The notes: generated by a model not told the origin, from the sequence alone. A stretch of 64,000 nt of DNA from Streptomyces mangrovi (GCF_900114215.1 NZ_FOSG01000006.1:124001-188000); one strand, 5' to 3'. Positions 1-9,120 are shown, counted from the first letter of the stretch. A program made the numbers and translations.

Positions 1-905
1 GCGAGAAGGCGCTGGCGGCGCTGCTGCCGCCGCAGCGCGAGGACTTCACCGCCATGCTGGAGGCGATGGACGGCCTGCCGGTCACCATCCGCCTGCTGGA
101 CCCGCCGCTGCACGAGTTCCTGCCCGACCACACCGAGCTGGCGGTGCGGGTGGCGTCCGCCGAGGCGGCCGGGGGCGAGCCCGACCCGCACGACGTGCGC
201 CTGCTGAGCGCGGTGGAGCGCATGCACGAGCACAACCCGATGCTGGGGCTGCGCGGGGTGCGGCTGGGCCTGGTGGTGCCGGGGCTGATCGCCCTGCAGG
301 TGCGGGCGGTGGGCGAGGCCGTGGCGCGGCGGCTGCGCGACGGCGGCGACCCGCGGGCGGAGATCATGGTGCCGCTGGTGGACACCTCCGACGAACTGCG
401 GCTGGTGCGCGAGGAGGTGGACGCCGTACTGGCCGAGGTCTCCCGGGAGACGGGGGTGGAGGTCGCCTGCCCGGTCGGCACGATGATCGAGCTGCCCAGG
501 GCGGCTCTGACCGCGGACCGGATCGCGGCCGAGGCCGACTTCTTCTCCCTGGGCACCAACGACCTGACGCAGACCACCTGGGGACTGTCGCGCGACGACG
601 TGGAGGGGTCGTTCTTCTCCGCCTACCTGGAGCGGGGCATCCTGCGGGACTCGCCGTTCGAGACGCTCGACCGGCAGGGAGTGGGCCGGCTGGTGCGGAT
701 CGCGGTGGAGGAGGGCCGGGCCGCCCGACCGGGTCTGAAGGTGGGGGTGTGCGGCGAGCACGGCGGCGACCCCGACTCCGTGCACTTCTTCCACCAGGCC
801 GGGCTGGACTACGTCTCCTGCTCCCCCTTCCGGGTGCCGGTCGCCCGTCTGGAGGCGGCCCGCGCGGCCCTGGCCCCCGGCCGCGCGCGGTCGTCGACCG
901 CGTGA
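1..905 (+). CDS. ppdK: Pyruvate phosphate dikinase, C-terminal part (5' end outside window)
   Basis: The reading frame is already open at base 3 and runs to the TGA at 903-905, so only the last ~300 of about 880 residues are present. PPDK interconverts pyruvate + ATP + Pi and PEP + AMP + PPi. The visible part is the PEP-utilising TIM-barrel domain: it has the family segment around residues 20-40 (GLPVTIRLLDPPLHEFLP), the substrate-binding stretch FFSLGTNDLTQTTWG, and the active-site cysteine loop VGVCGEHGGDP near the end. It is followed by a perfect hairpin, so the universal stress gene downstream has its own promoter. PPDK beside stress proteins and D-lactate dehydrogenase fits PPi-based energy metabolism under oxygen limitation (inference). 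Confidence 0.95.
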   Translation, partial: EKALAALLPPQREDFTAMLEAMDGLPVTIRLLDPPLHEFLPDHTELAVRVASAEAAGGEPDPHDVRLLSAVERMHEHNPMLGLRGVRLGLVVPGLIALQVRAVGEAVARRLRDGGDPRAEIMVPLVDTSDELRLVREEVDAVLAEVSRETGVEVACPVGTMIELPRAALTADRIAAEADFFSLGTNDLTQTTWGLSRDDVEGSFFSAYLERGILRDSPFETLDRQGVGRLVRIAVEEGRAARPGLKVGVCGEHGGDPDSVHFFHQAGLDYVSCSPFRVPVARLEAARAALAPGRARSSTA

Positions 906-909
906 CCTC

Positions 910-957
910 GGCCCGCCTCAGCCCGGTGCCCGCACGGGTGCCGGGCTGAGGCGGGCC
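910..957 (+). terminator. Terminator after ppdK
   Basis: Perfect 17-bp inverted repeat (910-926 with 941-957) starting 4 bases after the ppdK stop codon. The loop can form a further short CCC/GGG pair. No U tract follows, as is usual for Streptomyces. Confidence 0.8.
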
Positions 958-985
958 CGGGCCGGAGCCCGGCGCCCGGCGCCCG

Positions 986-1002
986 GGGCCGAACGGCCCA
1001 CC
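986..1002. promoter_or_regulatory. Palindromic box shared with the D-lactate dehydrogenase promoter
   Basis: GGGCCGAACGGCCCACC, whose core GGGCCG-AA-CGGCCC is a perfect palindrome with a 2-base centre. It lies ~100 bases upstream of the universal stress gene. A nearly identical 17-mer (one mismatch) occurs at 7798-7814 upstream of the D-lactate dehydrogenase. Size and symmetry fit a response-regulator site of the NarL/DevR class, but the regulator is not in the window. Confidence 0.5.
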
Positions 1003-1022
1003 GGAAGGCGGCCGACCTCAGG

Positions 1023-1040
1023 CGGAAAAGGACTTTTCCG
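1023..1040. promoter_or_regulatory. AT-rich palindrome in the usp promoter region
   Basis: CGGAAAAG-GA-CTTTTCCG: two perfect 8-base arms around a 2-base centre, the only AT-rich patch in this intergenic region, 62 bases upstream of the usp start. Possibly an operator overlapping the promoter; no regulator is assigned. Confidence 0.45.
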
Positions 1041-1101
1041 GTAAGGCTGGAGGGAAGCGGGCCAAGCGCCCGCGCCGTGCGGCGGAACGGGAGGAGCGAC
1101 C

Positions 1102-2076
1102 ATGGACGCCAACGCAGCCGGACCCCGGGGCCATGTGGCCGTCGGGGTGGACGGCTCCCGGCACGCCGAGCTGGCGCTGGAGCAGGCGGCGGCCGAGGCG
1201 CGCCGCCGCGGGGTGCCGCTTCAGGTCGTGCACGGCCGCCCCTGGGCCGCGCTCCCGCAGACCGGGGCGGAACCCGCGGCGCACACCCCCTCCCGCGAGG
1301 ACGCCCGGACGCTGGCGGAGTCGGCCGCCGAGCACGCCCGCCGCCTGGTCCCGCGGCTGGAAGTGGTGGCCTCGGCCGTGGACGAAGACGCCCCGGACGC
1401 CCTGGTGCGCCTGAGCCACCGGGCCGCTGTGACCGTGGTCGGCTCCCGCGGGCTGGGCGGCTTCACCGGCCTGCTGCTGGGGTCGGTGGGCCTGCGGGTC
1501 GCCGCGCACACCGCCGGGCCGCTGCTGGTGGTACGCGGCGACCTGCCGCCGGAGCACAACCGCGTCCCCCACGACACCGTGCTGCTGGGCGTGGAGGGCG
1601 AGGCCGACACCGACGCGGTCGGCCTGGCCTTCCGCGAGGCCGCCGCCCGGCAGGCGCGTCTGGTGGCGCTGCACGCCTGGGTCTACCGGCACCTCGCCCC
1701 GCCCGGGGAGCCGCTGGTGCCCACCAGCCCGCGGCGCGAGGACATCGCCCGGGTCGCGCGCGCCGAGACGGCCGCGGCCGAAGGGGTGCTGGATCCGTTC
1801 CGCGGCCGCTACCCGCAGGTGCGGGCGGAGGTCAGGACCGTCAACGGCGGCGCCGCCCCCGCGCTGGTCGAGGCCAGCGAGGCGGCGGACGTGGTGGTGG
1901 TCGCCGTCCACCGGCGGCGCGGACGGCTGGCGATGCGGCTGGGCCCGGTGGTGCACTCCCTGCTCCACCACGCCCGCTGCCCGGTGCTGGTGGTGCCGGT
2001 CCCGCTCGGCGGGGACCACGGCGGGAAACCCGGCGGAGGCCACGGCGAGAGCCGCGGCGAGGAGGATGCGACATGA
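1102..2076 (+). CDS. Universal stress protein with two UspA domains
   Basis: A 324-residue cytoplasmic protein with tandem UspA domains (about residues 8-150 and 158-305). The first carries the ATP-binding signature G-2x-G-9x-G-S (VGSRGLGGFTGLLLGS, ~113-128). The second has a degenerate loop (VHRRRGRLAMRLG), so nucleotide binding may be limited to the first domain. The start is ATG 1102 behind GGGAGGAG. The stop overlaps the flavodoxin start by 4 bases (ATGA), so the two are translationally coupled. Tandem Usp proteins are typical of actinobacterial dormancy regulons (known). Control by the palindromes at 986-1040 is inferred. Confidence 0.93.
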   Translation: MDANAAGPRGHVAVGVDGSRHAELALEQAAAEARRRGVPLQVVHGRPWAALPQTGAEPAAHTPSREDARTLAESAAEHARRLVPRLEVVASAVDEDAPDALVRLSHRAAVTVVGSRGLGGFTGLLLGSVGLRVAAHTAGPLLVVRGDLPPEHNRVPHDTVLLGVEGEADTDAVGLAFREAAARQARLVALHAWVYRHLAPPGEPLVPTSPRREDIARVARAETAAAEGVLDPFRGRYPQVRAEVRTVNGGAAPALVEASEAADVVVVAVHRRRGRLAMRLGPVVHSLLHHARCPVLVVPVPLGGDHGGKPGGGHGESRGEEDAT

Positions 2077-2594
2077 CCGTACTGGTGGGATACGCCAGCG
2101 CCCACGGCTCCACCCGCGAGATCGCCGAGCGCATCGCCGCCCGGCTGGCCGAGCGGGGCGTCGGGGCCGAGACCGCGCCCCTGGACGCGGTCGGCGACGC
2201 GGACGGCTACGACGCCTATGTGCTGGGCAGCGCCGTCCACCAAATGGCCTGGCTGCCGGAGGCCACCGGATTCGTCCACACCCACCGGGAGCTGCTGGCC
2301 GGCCGGCCGGTGTGGATCTTCAGCGTCGGCATGCCCGCGGCCCTGCGCGGCCCGTGGAAGCCCATGGCCGCCAAGGAGGAGCCGAAGGTGACCGAGGAGG
2401 TCCTGGCCGACCTCTCACCCCGCGAGCACGCCATGTTCTCCGGGGTCGTCGCACCGGAGCACCTGCCCGGCCCCGGACGCGCGGTCTTCCGGGCGATGGG
2501 CCTGCGCTACGGCGACTACCGCGACTGGGAGGCGGTCGACGCCTTCGCCGACACCGTCGCACGCTCCCTGCACCCGGCCCCCGGCAGCCCCTGA
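2073..2594 (+). CDS. Flavodoxin-domain protein
   Basis: A 173-residue flavodoxin-fold protein. The N-terminal phosphate-binding loop for FMN is visible at about residues 9-17 (ASAHGSTRE), after the first beta strand. The family includes menaquinone-dependent protoporphyrinogen oxidase-like flavodoxins, and the length agrees. The start ATG 2073 overlaps the usp stop. It probably carries electrons or reduces quinone-linked substrates within the redox-stress block; the actual partner cannot be read from the sequence. Confidence 0.88.
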   Translation: MTVLVGYASAHGSTREIAERIAARLAERGVGAETAPLDAVGDADGYDAYVLGSAVHQMAWLPEATGFVHTHRELLAGRPVWIFSVGMPAALRGPWKPMAAKEEPKVTEEVLADLSPREHAMFSGVVAPEHLPGPGRAVFRAMGLRYGDYRDWEAVDAFADTVARSLHPAPGSP

Positions 2595-2632
2595 GCGCCC
2601 GCGGGCACCAGAGAACGAAGGAGCTGATCACC

Positions 2633-3310
2633 GTGTTCTCCATGGCGGCAACCGGGGCCCGCCGGCCCGTGACGGTGGAGGCGGAGCTGGACCGGCCGCT
2701 GTCGAGGTGGCTGTGGCTGGTGAAGTGGATCCTGCTGATCCCGCACTTCGTCGTGCTGTTCTTCCTGTGGATCGCGTTCTTCGTGGTGACCGTGATCGCG
2801 TTCTTCGCGATCCTGTTCACCGCCCGCTACCCCAGGCCGCTGTTCGACTTCAACACCGGCGTGCTGCGCTGGAGCTGGCGGGTGGCCTTCTACTCCACCG
2901 GCGCGTTCGCCACCGACCGCTACCCGCCCTTCAGCCTGGGCCCGGAGCCGGACTACCCGGCGCGGCTGGAGGTCGACTACCCGGGGCGGCTCTCGCGCGG
3001 CCTGGTGCTGGTGAAGTGGTGGCTGCTGGCGATCCCGCACTACATCGTGGTCGCCTTCCTCGCCGGCGGAGGCAGCGGAGGCGGCATGGAGGAGCAGGGG
3101 TTCTGGTCCGCGGGGCTCATCATGGTCCTGGCGTTCTTCGCGATCATCGCCAAGGCCTTCACCGACACCTATCCCCGCGGCCTGTTCGACCTGCTGGTCG
3201 GACTCAACCGCTGGGTACTGCGGGTGACGGTCTACGCGGCGCTGATGACGGACGCCTACCCGCCCTTCCGGCTGGACCAGGGCGGAAGGGAACCGGAGCC
3301 CGCGCCGTGA
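2633..3310 (+). CDS. DUF4389 membrane protein
   Basis: A 225-residue membrane protein with the internally repeated DUF4389 pattern: P-x-x-L-S-R-x-L-x-L-V-K-W at about residues 22 and 120, each followed by one or more hydrophobic segments, and two copies of a YPPF motif (TDRYPPF, TDAYPPF). GTG 2633 is chosen because AAGGAG lies 9 bases upstream; an in-frame ATG at 2642 would be too far away. The stop overlaps the next start (GTGA). Function unknown; position suggests an envelope component of the stress block. Confidence 0.85.
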   Translation: MFSMAATGARRPVTVEAELDRPLSRWLWLVKWILLIPHFVVLFFLWIAFFVVTVIAFFAILFTARYPRPLFDFNTGVLRWSWRVAFYSTGAFATDRYPPFSLGPEPDYPARLEVDYPGRLSRGLVLVKWWLLAIPHYIVVAFLAGGGSGGGMEEQGFWSAGLIMVLAFFAIIAKAFTDTYPRGLFDLLVGLNRWVLRVTVYAALMTDAYPPFRLDQGGREPEPAP

Positions 3311-3687
3311 TCAGGGCCCTGGTGGTGGTCTTCCTCCTCGCGCACGCCCTGGTGCACTACCGGATCTGGGTGACGCCTCCGGACCCGGACAACCCGCCCC
3401 CCTTCGCCCCCGGCCACTCCTGGGCGCTGGCCGCGGCCCATGTGACCGAGGAGACCTCCAGGGCCGCGGCGACCGCCCTGGCCGCGGTCACGGCCCTGCT
3501 GTACGCCATCGCGGGCGTGGCCCTGCTGGCCGACGCCGGCTGGTGGGCCCCGGCGGCCGTGGTGGCCGCGGCCGGCGGGCTGGTGCTGAAGGTGCTCTGG
3601 TTCAACCCGTGGCTGCTGCTGGGCATCGCGCTGGACGCGGGCGTCGTCCTGGCCGTGACGCTGACCTGGCCCGCCTCGCTGTACTGA
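3307..3687 (+). CDS. Small integral membrane protein
   Basis: A 126-residue protein with about four hydrophobic segments and a short periplasm-facing loop rich in proline ([14 protein letters not shown], ~23-36). GTG 3307 overlaps the stop of the DUF4389 gene by 4 bases, so translation is coupled. I do not recognise a named family. It likely works with the DUF4389 protein in the membrane. Confidence 0.75.
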   Translation: MIRALVVVFLLAHALVHYRIWVTPPDPDNPPPFAPGHSWALAAAHVTEETSRAAATALAAVTALLYAIAGVALLADAGWWAPAAVVAAAGGLVLKVLWFNPWLLLGIALDAGVVLAVTLTWPASLY

Positions 3688-3720
3688 TCCGGGCCGGACC
3701 GCTGATCCGGGCCGGACCGC
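3685..3720. repeat. Exact 18-bp tandem duplication before the P-ATPase
   Basis: TGATCCGGGCCGGACCGC occurs twice in direct, abutting copies (3685-3702 and 3703-3720). The first copy begins inside the stop region of the preceding gene; the second ends 52 bases before the P-ATPase start. The unit contains GGGCCGGACC, which partly resembles the GGGCCGAACGG boxes at 986 and 7798. Confidence 0.8.
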
Positions 3721-3772
3721 GCGGGATCCGCACGCGCCGCCGAGCATCCACCGTGACGAACCGGAGCAGACC

Positions 3773-6514
3773 ATGCAGGACCCGCCCGCCCCTCCCGCCG
3801 CGCGCCCGGACGGCCTCACCGAGGAGGAGGCCGCCCGGCGGCTGGCGGAGCGCGGCCGCAACGAGGTGGGACAGCCCCCGGGCACGCCGCTGCGGGCGCG
3901 GGTGGCCGCACAGCTGCGCGACCCGCTGATCCTGGTCCTGCTCGGCGCGGTGGCGCTGACGCTGCTGACCGGGGACCACGGCGACACGGCCGTCATCGCC
4001 CTGGTGATCGTCGTCAACACGGGTGTCGGTGTGGCCCAGGAGGTGCGTGCCGACAACGCGATCGCGGCGCTGACCGCCATGTCCGCGCCCGTGGCCCGGG
4101 TGGTGCGCGGCGGCGCCGAACGGGAGGTGCCCTCGGCCGAGGTGGTGCCCGGCGACGTACTCCTGCTCGGCGAGGGCGACATCGTCCCGGCGGACGCGCG
4201 GCTGCTGCGCTCCTGGGTGCTGGCGGTGGACGAGTCCGCGCTGACCGGCGAGGCAGTGCCCGTGGACAAGGACGTCCGGGCCGGCGAACCGGAGGCCGGC
4301 GCTCTGCGGGCGGGTACCGTCGTCGTACGCGGCCGGGCGGTGGCGACCGTCACCGCCACCGGAGCGGACAGCGCGCTGGGCCGCATCGCCGCCCTGCTGC
4401 GTCCGCGCCGCGGCCCCACCCCGCTCCAGCGCCGCCTGGCCGGCCTGGGCCGGGTGCTCGCGGCGGTCACGGTGGCCCTGTGCCTGCTGGTGCTGCTGCT
4501 GGGCCTGGCCCGCGGCCAGTCGCTGGAGACGATGGCCGTCACCGCGATCAGCCTGGCCGTGGCCGCCGTCCCCGAGTCGCTGCCCGCCGTCGTCACCCTC
4601 GCCCTGGCCCTCGGCGCCCGGCGGATGGCCGCCCGCAACGCGCTGGTGCGGCGGCTGCCCGCGGTGGAGACCCTCGGCTCGGTCACCGTGCTGGCCACCG
4701 ACAAGACCGGCACCCTCACCGAGGGGCGGATGGTCGTGGAGCGGGTATGGACGCCCCGGGGCACCGTCCGCCTCACCGGCGGCGGGTACGAACCGGCCGG
4801 CGAGCTGCTGTCCGACGGCAGTGGCAGTGGCAGTGGCAGCGGCGGCGAGCGCGCGCCCGGGCCGCCCGCCCCCGCGACGGCACAGGCCGTACGGGCCCTG
4901 CTGACCGCCGCCGCGCTGTGCAACGACGCCGCGCTACACCCCCCGCACGACGGCGAGGAGCGCTGGAGTGCGCTCGGCGATCCCACCGAGGCGGCGCTGC
5001 TGGCCGCGGCCGCCAAGGCCGGCCTGGACCGCGCCGAGATGCTGCGCGAGCACCCCCGGATCGGCGAGGTGCCCTTCGACAGCCTGCGCAAGCACATGAC
5101 CACAGTCCACCGGGAGCCCTCCGGCGGGCACCTGGTGTGCCTCAAGGGCGCCCCCGAGACGGTTCTGAACGGCTCGCTCCTGGACGAGACGCCCCTGCGG
5201 CTGGAGCGCGCCCACCGCGAGGCCGCCGCGCTGTCGGCGGAGGGCTACCGCGTTCTGGCCGTGGCGTCCGGCCCGCTCGACGGGGAACCCGGCCGCCGGG
5301 GGCCGGGCCGCTGGGAGGAGGCCGGGCGCGGGCTGCGGCTGCTGGGGCTGGCGGCGCTGAGCGATCCGCCCAAGGAGGCGGCCGGGGCCACCGTCGCCGC
5401 CTGCCGCGGGGCGGGCATCACCCCGGTGGTGATCACCGGTGACCATCCGGCCACCGCCCGCGCGGTCGCTGCCCGGCTCGGCATCCTCGACCGGGGCCCG
5501 GGCCCGACCGGAACCGACGGGACCGCGCCCACCGAGCCGCCCGAGGTGGTCACCGGCCGCGCGCTGGCCGCCGGGCAGGTCGCCGACCCGTCCACCGTGC
5601 GGGTGTTCGCCCGCACCGACCCGCAGCAGAAGGTGGACATCGTCCAGGCCTGGCGGGCGCGCGGCGCGGTCACCGCCATGACCGGCGACGGAGTCAACGA
5701 CGGCCCGGCGCTGCGGCAGGCCGACATCGGGGTGGCGATGGGGCGGCGGGGCACCGAGGTCGCCCGGCAGGCCGCCGACCTGGTGCTCGCCGACGACGAA
5801 CTGCGCACGGTGGTCGCGGCGGTGGAGGAGGGCCGACGGGTCTACGACAACATCCGCCGCTTCCTGCTCTACGGCATGGCCGGGGGAGCGGCGGAGATCC
5901 TGGTGATGCTGATCGGCCCCTTCCTCGGTCTGACGGTGCCGCTGCGGGCGGGCCAGATCCTGTGGATCAACCTGCTCACCCACGGTCTGACGGGCGTGGC
6001 CATGGGAGCCGAACCGGTCTCCGCGAACGCCATGCGCCGCCCGCCGCACCCCTCCGGCCGGCATGTGCTCGGAGACGGGCTGTGGGTGCGGATCCTGCGG
6101 CTGGCCGCGCTGGTGACCGCCGTCTGCCTGGCGGCGGCGCTGTGGGCGCGGGAGACCGGCCGGCCGTGGCAGACCGCACTGTTCCTGGCCCTGCTGGCGG
6201 CCCAGCTCGGCATCGTGCTGGGGCTGCGGGAACGGCTGCTGACGCGGGAGAACCCCTTCCTGCCGGCGGCGGTGCTGGCCGCCGTGGCGCTGGGCGCGGC
6301 CACCGTCACGGTGCCCTTCCTGGAGGAGGTGCTCCGCACCGAACCCCTGGGCCCGTCCGCCCTGGCGGCCGTCGCGGCCGTCGGCGCGGCCGGCTTCGCC
6401 GCGGCCCGGTTCGAGAGCCGCTTCACGCACGGCGCCAAGGGAGCCGGGGGAGAGGCGGCCGGCTTTCCCGGCGCCGGCGGCCTCCCCGCGGCCGGCGGGC
6501 CGCCGGGGGCCTGA
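3773..6514 (+). CDS. Cation-transporting P-type ATPase (P2A, PacL/CtpF-like)
   Basis: A 913-residue P-type ATPase. Visible features in order: N-terminal cation-ATPase domain, actuator motif LTGEA (~155-160), the PESLP turn of M4 (VPESLPAVV, ~264) typical of P2 pumps, phosphorylation motif DKTGTLT with D310, KGAPE (nucleotide domain), TGDGVND (~638), and a C-terminal helical bundle. PEGLP/PESLP in M4 points to calcium- or manganese-like transport rather than heavy metals. A small [10 protein letters not shown] linker (~350-358) is encoded by a microsatellite-like run at 4820-4846. Start ATG 3773. CtpF-type pumps belong to the mycobacterial dormancy regulon, which matches the neighbours. Confidence 0.92.
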   Translation: MQDPPAPPAARPDGLTEEEAARRLAERGRNEVGQPPGTPLRARVAAQLRDPLILVLLGAVALTLLTGDHGDTAVIALVIVVNTGVGVAQEVRADNAIAALTAMSAPVARVVRGGAEREVPSAEVVPGDVLLLGEGDIVPADARLLRSWVLAVDESALTGEAVPVDKDVRAGEPEAGALRAGTVVVRGRAVATVTATGADSALGRIAALLRPRRGPTPLQRRLAGLGRVLAAVTVALCLLVLLLGLARGQSLETMAVTAISLAVAAVPESLPAVVTLALALGARRMAARNALVRRLPAVETLGSVTVLATDKTGTLTEGRMVVERVWTPRGTVRLTGGGYEPAGELLSDGSGSGSGSGGERAPGPPAPATAQAVRALLTAAALCNDAALHPPHDGEERWSALGDPTEAALLAAAAKAGLDRAEMLREHPRIGEVPFDSLRKHMTTVHREPSGGHLVCLKGAPETVLNGSLLDETPLRLERAHREAAALSAEGYRVLAVASGPLDGEPGRRGPGRWEEAGRGLRLLGLAALSDPPKEAAGATVAACRGAGITPVVITGDHPATARAVAARLGILDRGPGPTGTDGTAPTEPPEVVTGRALAAGQVADPSTVRVFARTDPQQKVDIVQAWRARGAVTAMTGDGVNDGPALRQADIGVAMGRRGTEVARQAADLVLADDELRTVVAAVEEGRRVYDNIRRFLLYGMAGGAAEILVMLIGPFLGLTVPLRAGQILWINLLTHGLTGVAMGAEPVSANAMRRPPHPSGRHVLGDGLWVRILRLAALVTAVCLAAALWARETGRPWQTALFLALLAAQLGIVLGLRERLLTRENPFLPAAVLAAVALGAATVTVPFLEEVLRTEPLGPSALAAVAAVGAAGFAAARFESRFTHGAKGAGGEAAGFPGAGGLPAAGGPPGA

Positions 6515-6531
6515 GGCCTGAGGCCTCACGC

Positions 6532-6572
6532 GCGTACGGCCGTCGCCCCCGCCCGGGGCGACGGCCGTACGC
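6532..6572. terminator. Bidirectional terminator
   Basis: Perfect 18-bp stem (6532-6549 with 6555-6572) with a 5-base loop, located between the convergent P-ATPase (+) and D-lactate dehydrogenase (-) genes. Confidence 0.88.
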
Positions 6573-6584
6573 GGCCCGGGCCGG

Positions 6585-7643
6585 TCAGCTCGGGGCGGAG
6601 GTGGCGGGCGGGGGAACGAGGACGTTCTCGCCCGTGCGTCCGGCCAGGTGGTCCTCGACGTTGGCGGCGGTGGCCCGGACGATCTGCTCCACCGCGTCGT
6701 GGGTGAAGTACGCCTGGTGGGAGCTGACCAGGACGTTGCGGAAGGTCATCAGCCGGGCGAGGGTGTCGTCGGTCACCACGTCCAGCGAACGGTCGAAGAA
6801 GAAGACCCCGGCCTCCTCCTCGTACACGTCCAGCCCCACCCCGTCCAGACGGCCCTCGCGCAGGGTCTCCACCAGGGCGTGGGCGTCCATCAGGCCGCCC
6901 CGGCTGGTGTTGATCAGAATCGCGTCGTCCTTCATCCTGCGCAGGGCGTCGCCGTCGACCACGTGGTAGGTGTCGGGCAGCAGCGGCAGGTGGAGGCTGA
7001 TCAGGTCGGACTCGGTGAACAGCCGGTCGCGGTCGACGTACTCCATGCCCAGGGCCAGGCACTCGGGGTTCTCCGCGACGTCGGAGCCGAGCAGGCGCAT
7101 GCCGAAGCCCGCGGCGATACGGGCGAAGGCCGCGCCGATCTTCCCGGTGCCCAGGATCCCGGCGGTGCGCCCGTGGAAGTCGCGTCCCATCAGGCCGTTG
7201 AGCCGGAAGTCGAAGTCGCGGGTGCGGGTCACCGCGCGGGGCACCCGCCGGTTGACCGCCAGGGCCAGGGCCCAGGCGAACTCGGCCACCGAGTGCGGGG
7301 AGTAGTGCGACACGCGCGCCACCGACAGGCCCAGCTTCCGGGCGGCCTCCAGGTCGATGTTGTTGTAGCCGGTGGCGCGCTGGGTGACCAGCCTGGTGCC
7401 TCCGTCGGCGAGGGTGGTCAGCACCTCCTCGTCCAGCACGTCGTTGACGCTGCTGCACACCACCGCGCATCCGGCGGCCGTCGCGGCGGTGTCCCGGTCC
7501 AGGACCAGGTCCAGGCAGCGCAGACGGTGCCGCCCGTCGAACGCCTTCTCCAGCAGGGGCCGTTCGTCGGCGACGACCCCGTAGGCGACGACGTCCACCG
7601 CCTCCTTCGCCCTCCCGGCCGTGCCCTGTGCCGTCCGCTCCAC
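6585..7643 (-). CDS. D-lactate dehydrogenase / D-2-hydroxyacid dehydrogenase
   Basis: A 352-residue NAD-dependent D-2-hydroxyacid dehydrogenase, most like fermentative D-LDH (LdhA type, ~330 residues). It has the Rossmann motif GILGTGKIG, the catalytic-arginine segment NTSRGGLMD, the DVYEEE segment with the catalytic glutamate, and the histidine loop SSHQAYFTHDA. GTG at 7643 is preferred because GGAGG stands 6 bases before it; the open frame extends further upstream but with low-complexity sequence. It would regenerate NAD+ by reducing pyruvate when oxygen is limiting, consistent with the adjacent block. The box at 7798-7814 lies in its promoter region. Confidence 0.93.
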   Translation of the reverse strand: MERTAQGTAGRAKEAVDVVAYGVVADERPLLEKAFDGRHRLRCLDLVLDRDTAATAAGCAVVCSSVNDVLDEEVLTTLADGGTRLVTQRATGYNNIDLEAARKLGLSVARVSHYSPHSVAEFAWALALAVNRRVPRAVTRTRDFDFRLNGLMGRDFHGRTAGILGTGKIGAAFARIAAGFGMRLLGSDVAENPECLALGMEYVDRDRLFTESDLISLHLPLLPDTYHVVDGDALRRMKDDAILINTSRGGLMDAHALVETLREGRLDGVGLDVYEEEAGVFFFDRSLDVVTDDTLARLMTFRNVLVSSHQAYFTHDAVEQIVRATAANVEDHLAGRTGENVLVPPPATSAPS

Positions 7644-7797
7644 CGTTTCCTCCCTCGTCCCGCGCCGTACCCCGGCGCGCGTGCGCGTGCGCGTGTACGT
7701 GCCCGGCCGGCCGTGCGGGGCCGGCCGGGGGCGCGGATTCCGCGCCCCCTGGAACACGCTGCCCGCAACCCTTCCGCGGATGCCTGCCCCCGGCCCA

Positions 7798-7814
7798 GGG
7801 CCGAACGGGCCACC
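7798..7814. promoter_or_regulatory. Second copy of the stress-block palindromic box
   Basis: GGGCCGAACGGGCCACC, 16 of 17 bases identical to the box at 986-1002, ~155 bases upstream of the D-lactate dehydrogenase start. Both sites are in intergenic DNA of genes expected to be co-regulated. Confidence 0.5.
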
Positions 7815-7874
7815 CGGCCCCGCCGGGGGCCCGGAGCGCGCCGGTGTCCGGAGAGGGCCGCGGCCGGCGGGGCG

Positions 7875-8612
7875 TCAGCCGAAGCACGCCTTCCAGGTCT
7901 CCGGGCCGACGACGCCGTCGACCGTCAGGCCGTGCCGTGCCTGGAAGCGCTCGCACACCTCCTTGGACCGCGCGTCGTACCGCCCGCCCGTGCCGGGGGA
8001 CCAGCCGCGCTCGCGCATCCGCCGCTGCCACAGCCCCACGGCGGGGTGCTCGGTGGCCGGCGGATGGCTGAGGTGGACGCCGGGCCAGGCGGGAGGGCCG
8101 GAGGCGGGCTCCAGCGAGCCGTCGCGCACATAGGAGGAGAGCAGGCCCGGGCAGGACGTCGGCAGATGGTCGCCGTGCCGGTTGATCCCGCGGCCCGCGC
8201 CGCCGATGTCGCGCAGATTGGCGATCGACCAGCGCAGGGCGTCCAGGAGCTCCTCGGTGACGGGGTCGTAGTCGGAGGAGGAGCCGCCGGTGAGCGCGCA
8301 CACCGCGTACCAGTCCCGGTTGCCGGAGTCGGTGCCGTTGGCGGCGGTCCGCACCCACGGCCCGCGCCCTTCGTAGACGCGGCCGTGGACGCACACCAGA
8401 TAGGTGTAGGCGATGTCGGCCCAGCCGTTGCCGTCCATGTGGTGGCTCTGGATGCCGCGCACCTGGCCGGCGCACTCGTCGTGGTCGGAGCGGGCGACGG
8501 GCGTGCCGCCGACGTGGTGGACGGTGGTGCCGCCGTCCCCCGGCGTGATGCCGGAGGGCCGGTTGGTGGGGGCGCGGGCGCCCCATTCCGAGCGGGGGAC
8601 GAAGACGGGCAT
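7875..8612 (-). CDS. Peptidoglycan amidase (PGRP/amidase_2) with peptidoglycan-binding domain
   Basis: A 245-residue protein. Residues ~1-165 form a PGRP-type N-acetylmuramoyl-L-alanine amidase domain starting with VPRSEWGAR. Zinc ligands are visible as VHH near the start and the H-x7-C pair in GDHLPTSCPG. The last ~60 residues are a PG_binding_1 repeat (VGLWQRRMRERG...VDGVVGPETW). No signal peptide is present at either possible start. ATG 8612 overlaps the stop of the upstream Tat-signal gene (TGATG), so the two are translated together. Cytoplasmic location would be odd for a wall hydrolase, so export may depend on the partner protein. Confidence 0.88.
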   Translation of the reverse strand: MPVFVPRSEWGARAPTNRPSGITPGDGGTTVHHVGGTPVARSDHDECAGQVRGIQSHHMDGNGWADIAYTYLVCVHGRVYEGRGPWVRTAANGTDSGNRDWYAVCALTGGSSSDYDPVTEELLDALRWSIANLRDIGGAGRGINRHGDHLPTSCPGLLSSYVRDGSLEPASGPPAWPGVHLSHPPATEHPAVGLWQRRMRERGWSPGTGGRYDARSKEVCERFQARHGLTVDGVVGPETWKACFG

Positions 8613-8911
8613 CAGGCGTCCACCCCCTCCCGGCAGCACTCCACACCGGCGTTGAGTGGCTCGCCGGGGGCGTCGTCGTCGGCGTCCCCGGGGTAGAGGG
8701 CGGCCGGGTGGTAGGGGTGGGTGACCGCCGGGAGCCGGTACTCGCCGGCCGCGGCGCCGGCGCCGAAGGCGCCCAGGGGCGGAAGCGCCGCCGCACCGGC
8801 CGCGGCCGCCGCCGCGGCGCCGGTCAGGCCCAGGAAACCGCGCCGGGTCGTACGGGGGGACGGGCCGAAGGACGGCCCGGGAGACGGTCTGGGGGACAGT
8901 GTGGAGGACAA
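8612..8911 (-). CDS. Small Tat-signal protein coupled to the amidase
   Basis: A 99-residue protein with a clear twin-arginine leader: TRRGFLGLTG at about residues 22-31, then an alanine-rich hydrophobic core ending near AFGAGAAA. Only ~45 residues remain after cleavage, including a CC pair near the C-terminus. TTG 8911 is chosen because AGGAG lies 6 bases upstream; an upstream GTG has no such site. The stop overlaps the amidase ATG. It may escort the signal-less amidase through the Tat pathway, or be the detached secretion signal of what was once one gene (inference). A SigB-like element at 8990-9014 precedes it. Confidence 0.7.
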   Translation of the reverse strand: MSSTLSPRPSPGPSFGPSPRTTRRGFLGLTGAAAAAAAGAAALPPLGAFGAGAAAGEYRLPAVTHPYHPAALYPGDADDDAPGEPLNAGVECCREGVDA

Positions 8912-8989
8912 GGGGATCTCCTGCCGCCGAGGGGTGGGGAGGGGTGGGGGCGGGGACGGGAACCCGTCCGCCTCAGTGCGCACAAGGGC

Positions 8990-9014
8990 CTACCCTCCGG
9001 AGTCCGCCACAGGC
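8990..9014 (-). promoter_or_regulatory. SigB-type promoter element
   Basis: On the minus strand GCCTG-N14-GGGTAG, one base off the GNNTN-N14-GGGTAC pattern seen at other stress genes here. It would start transcription ~70 bases before the TTG of the Tat-signal gene. Confidence 0.4.
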
Positions 9015-9120
9015 TCGCCCGTACCGGTGAACCGCATGACCCCAAGGCGGACCGACCAGACGGTATGCAGCGGGCGGCGGGGCGTCTAAGCTCCTGCCGA
9101 CCCCGCCGGCAGTGCACCGA

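Noticed and set aside
7667..7691. SigB-type promoter for D-lactate dehydrogenase (minus-strand GGGTAC at 7667-7672)
   Set aside because: The bases at the -35 position lack the required G and T at spacers of 14-16.
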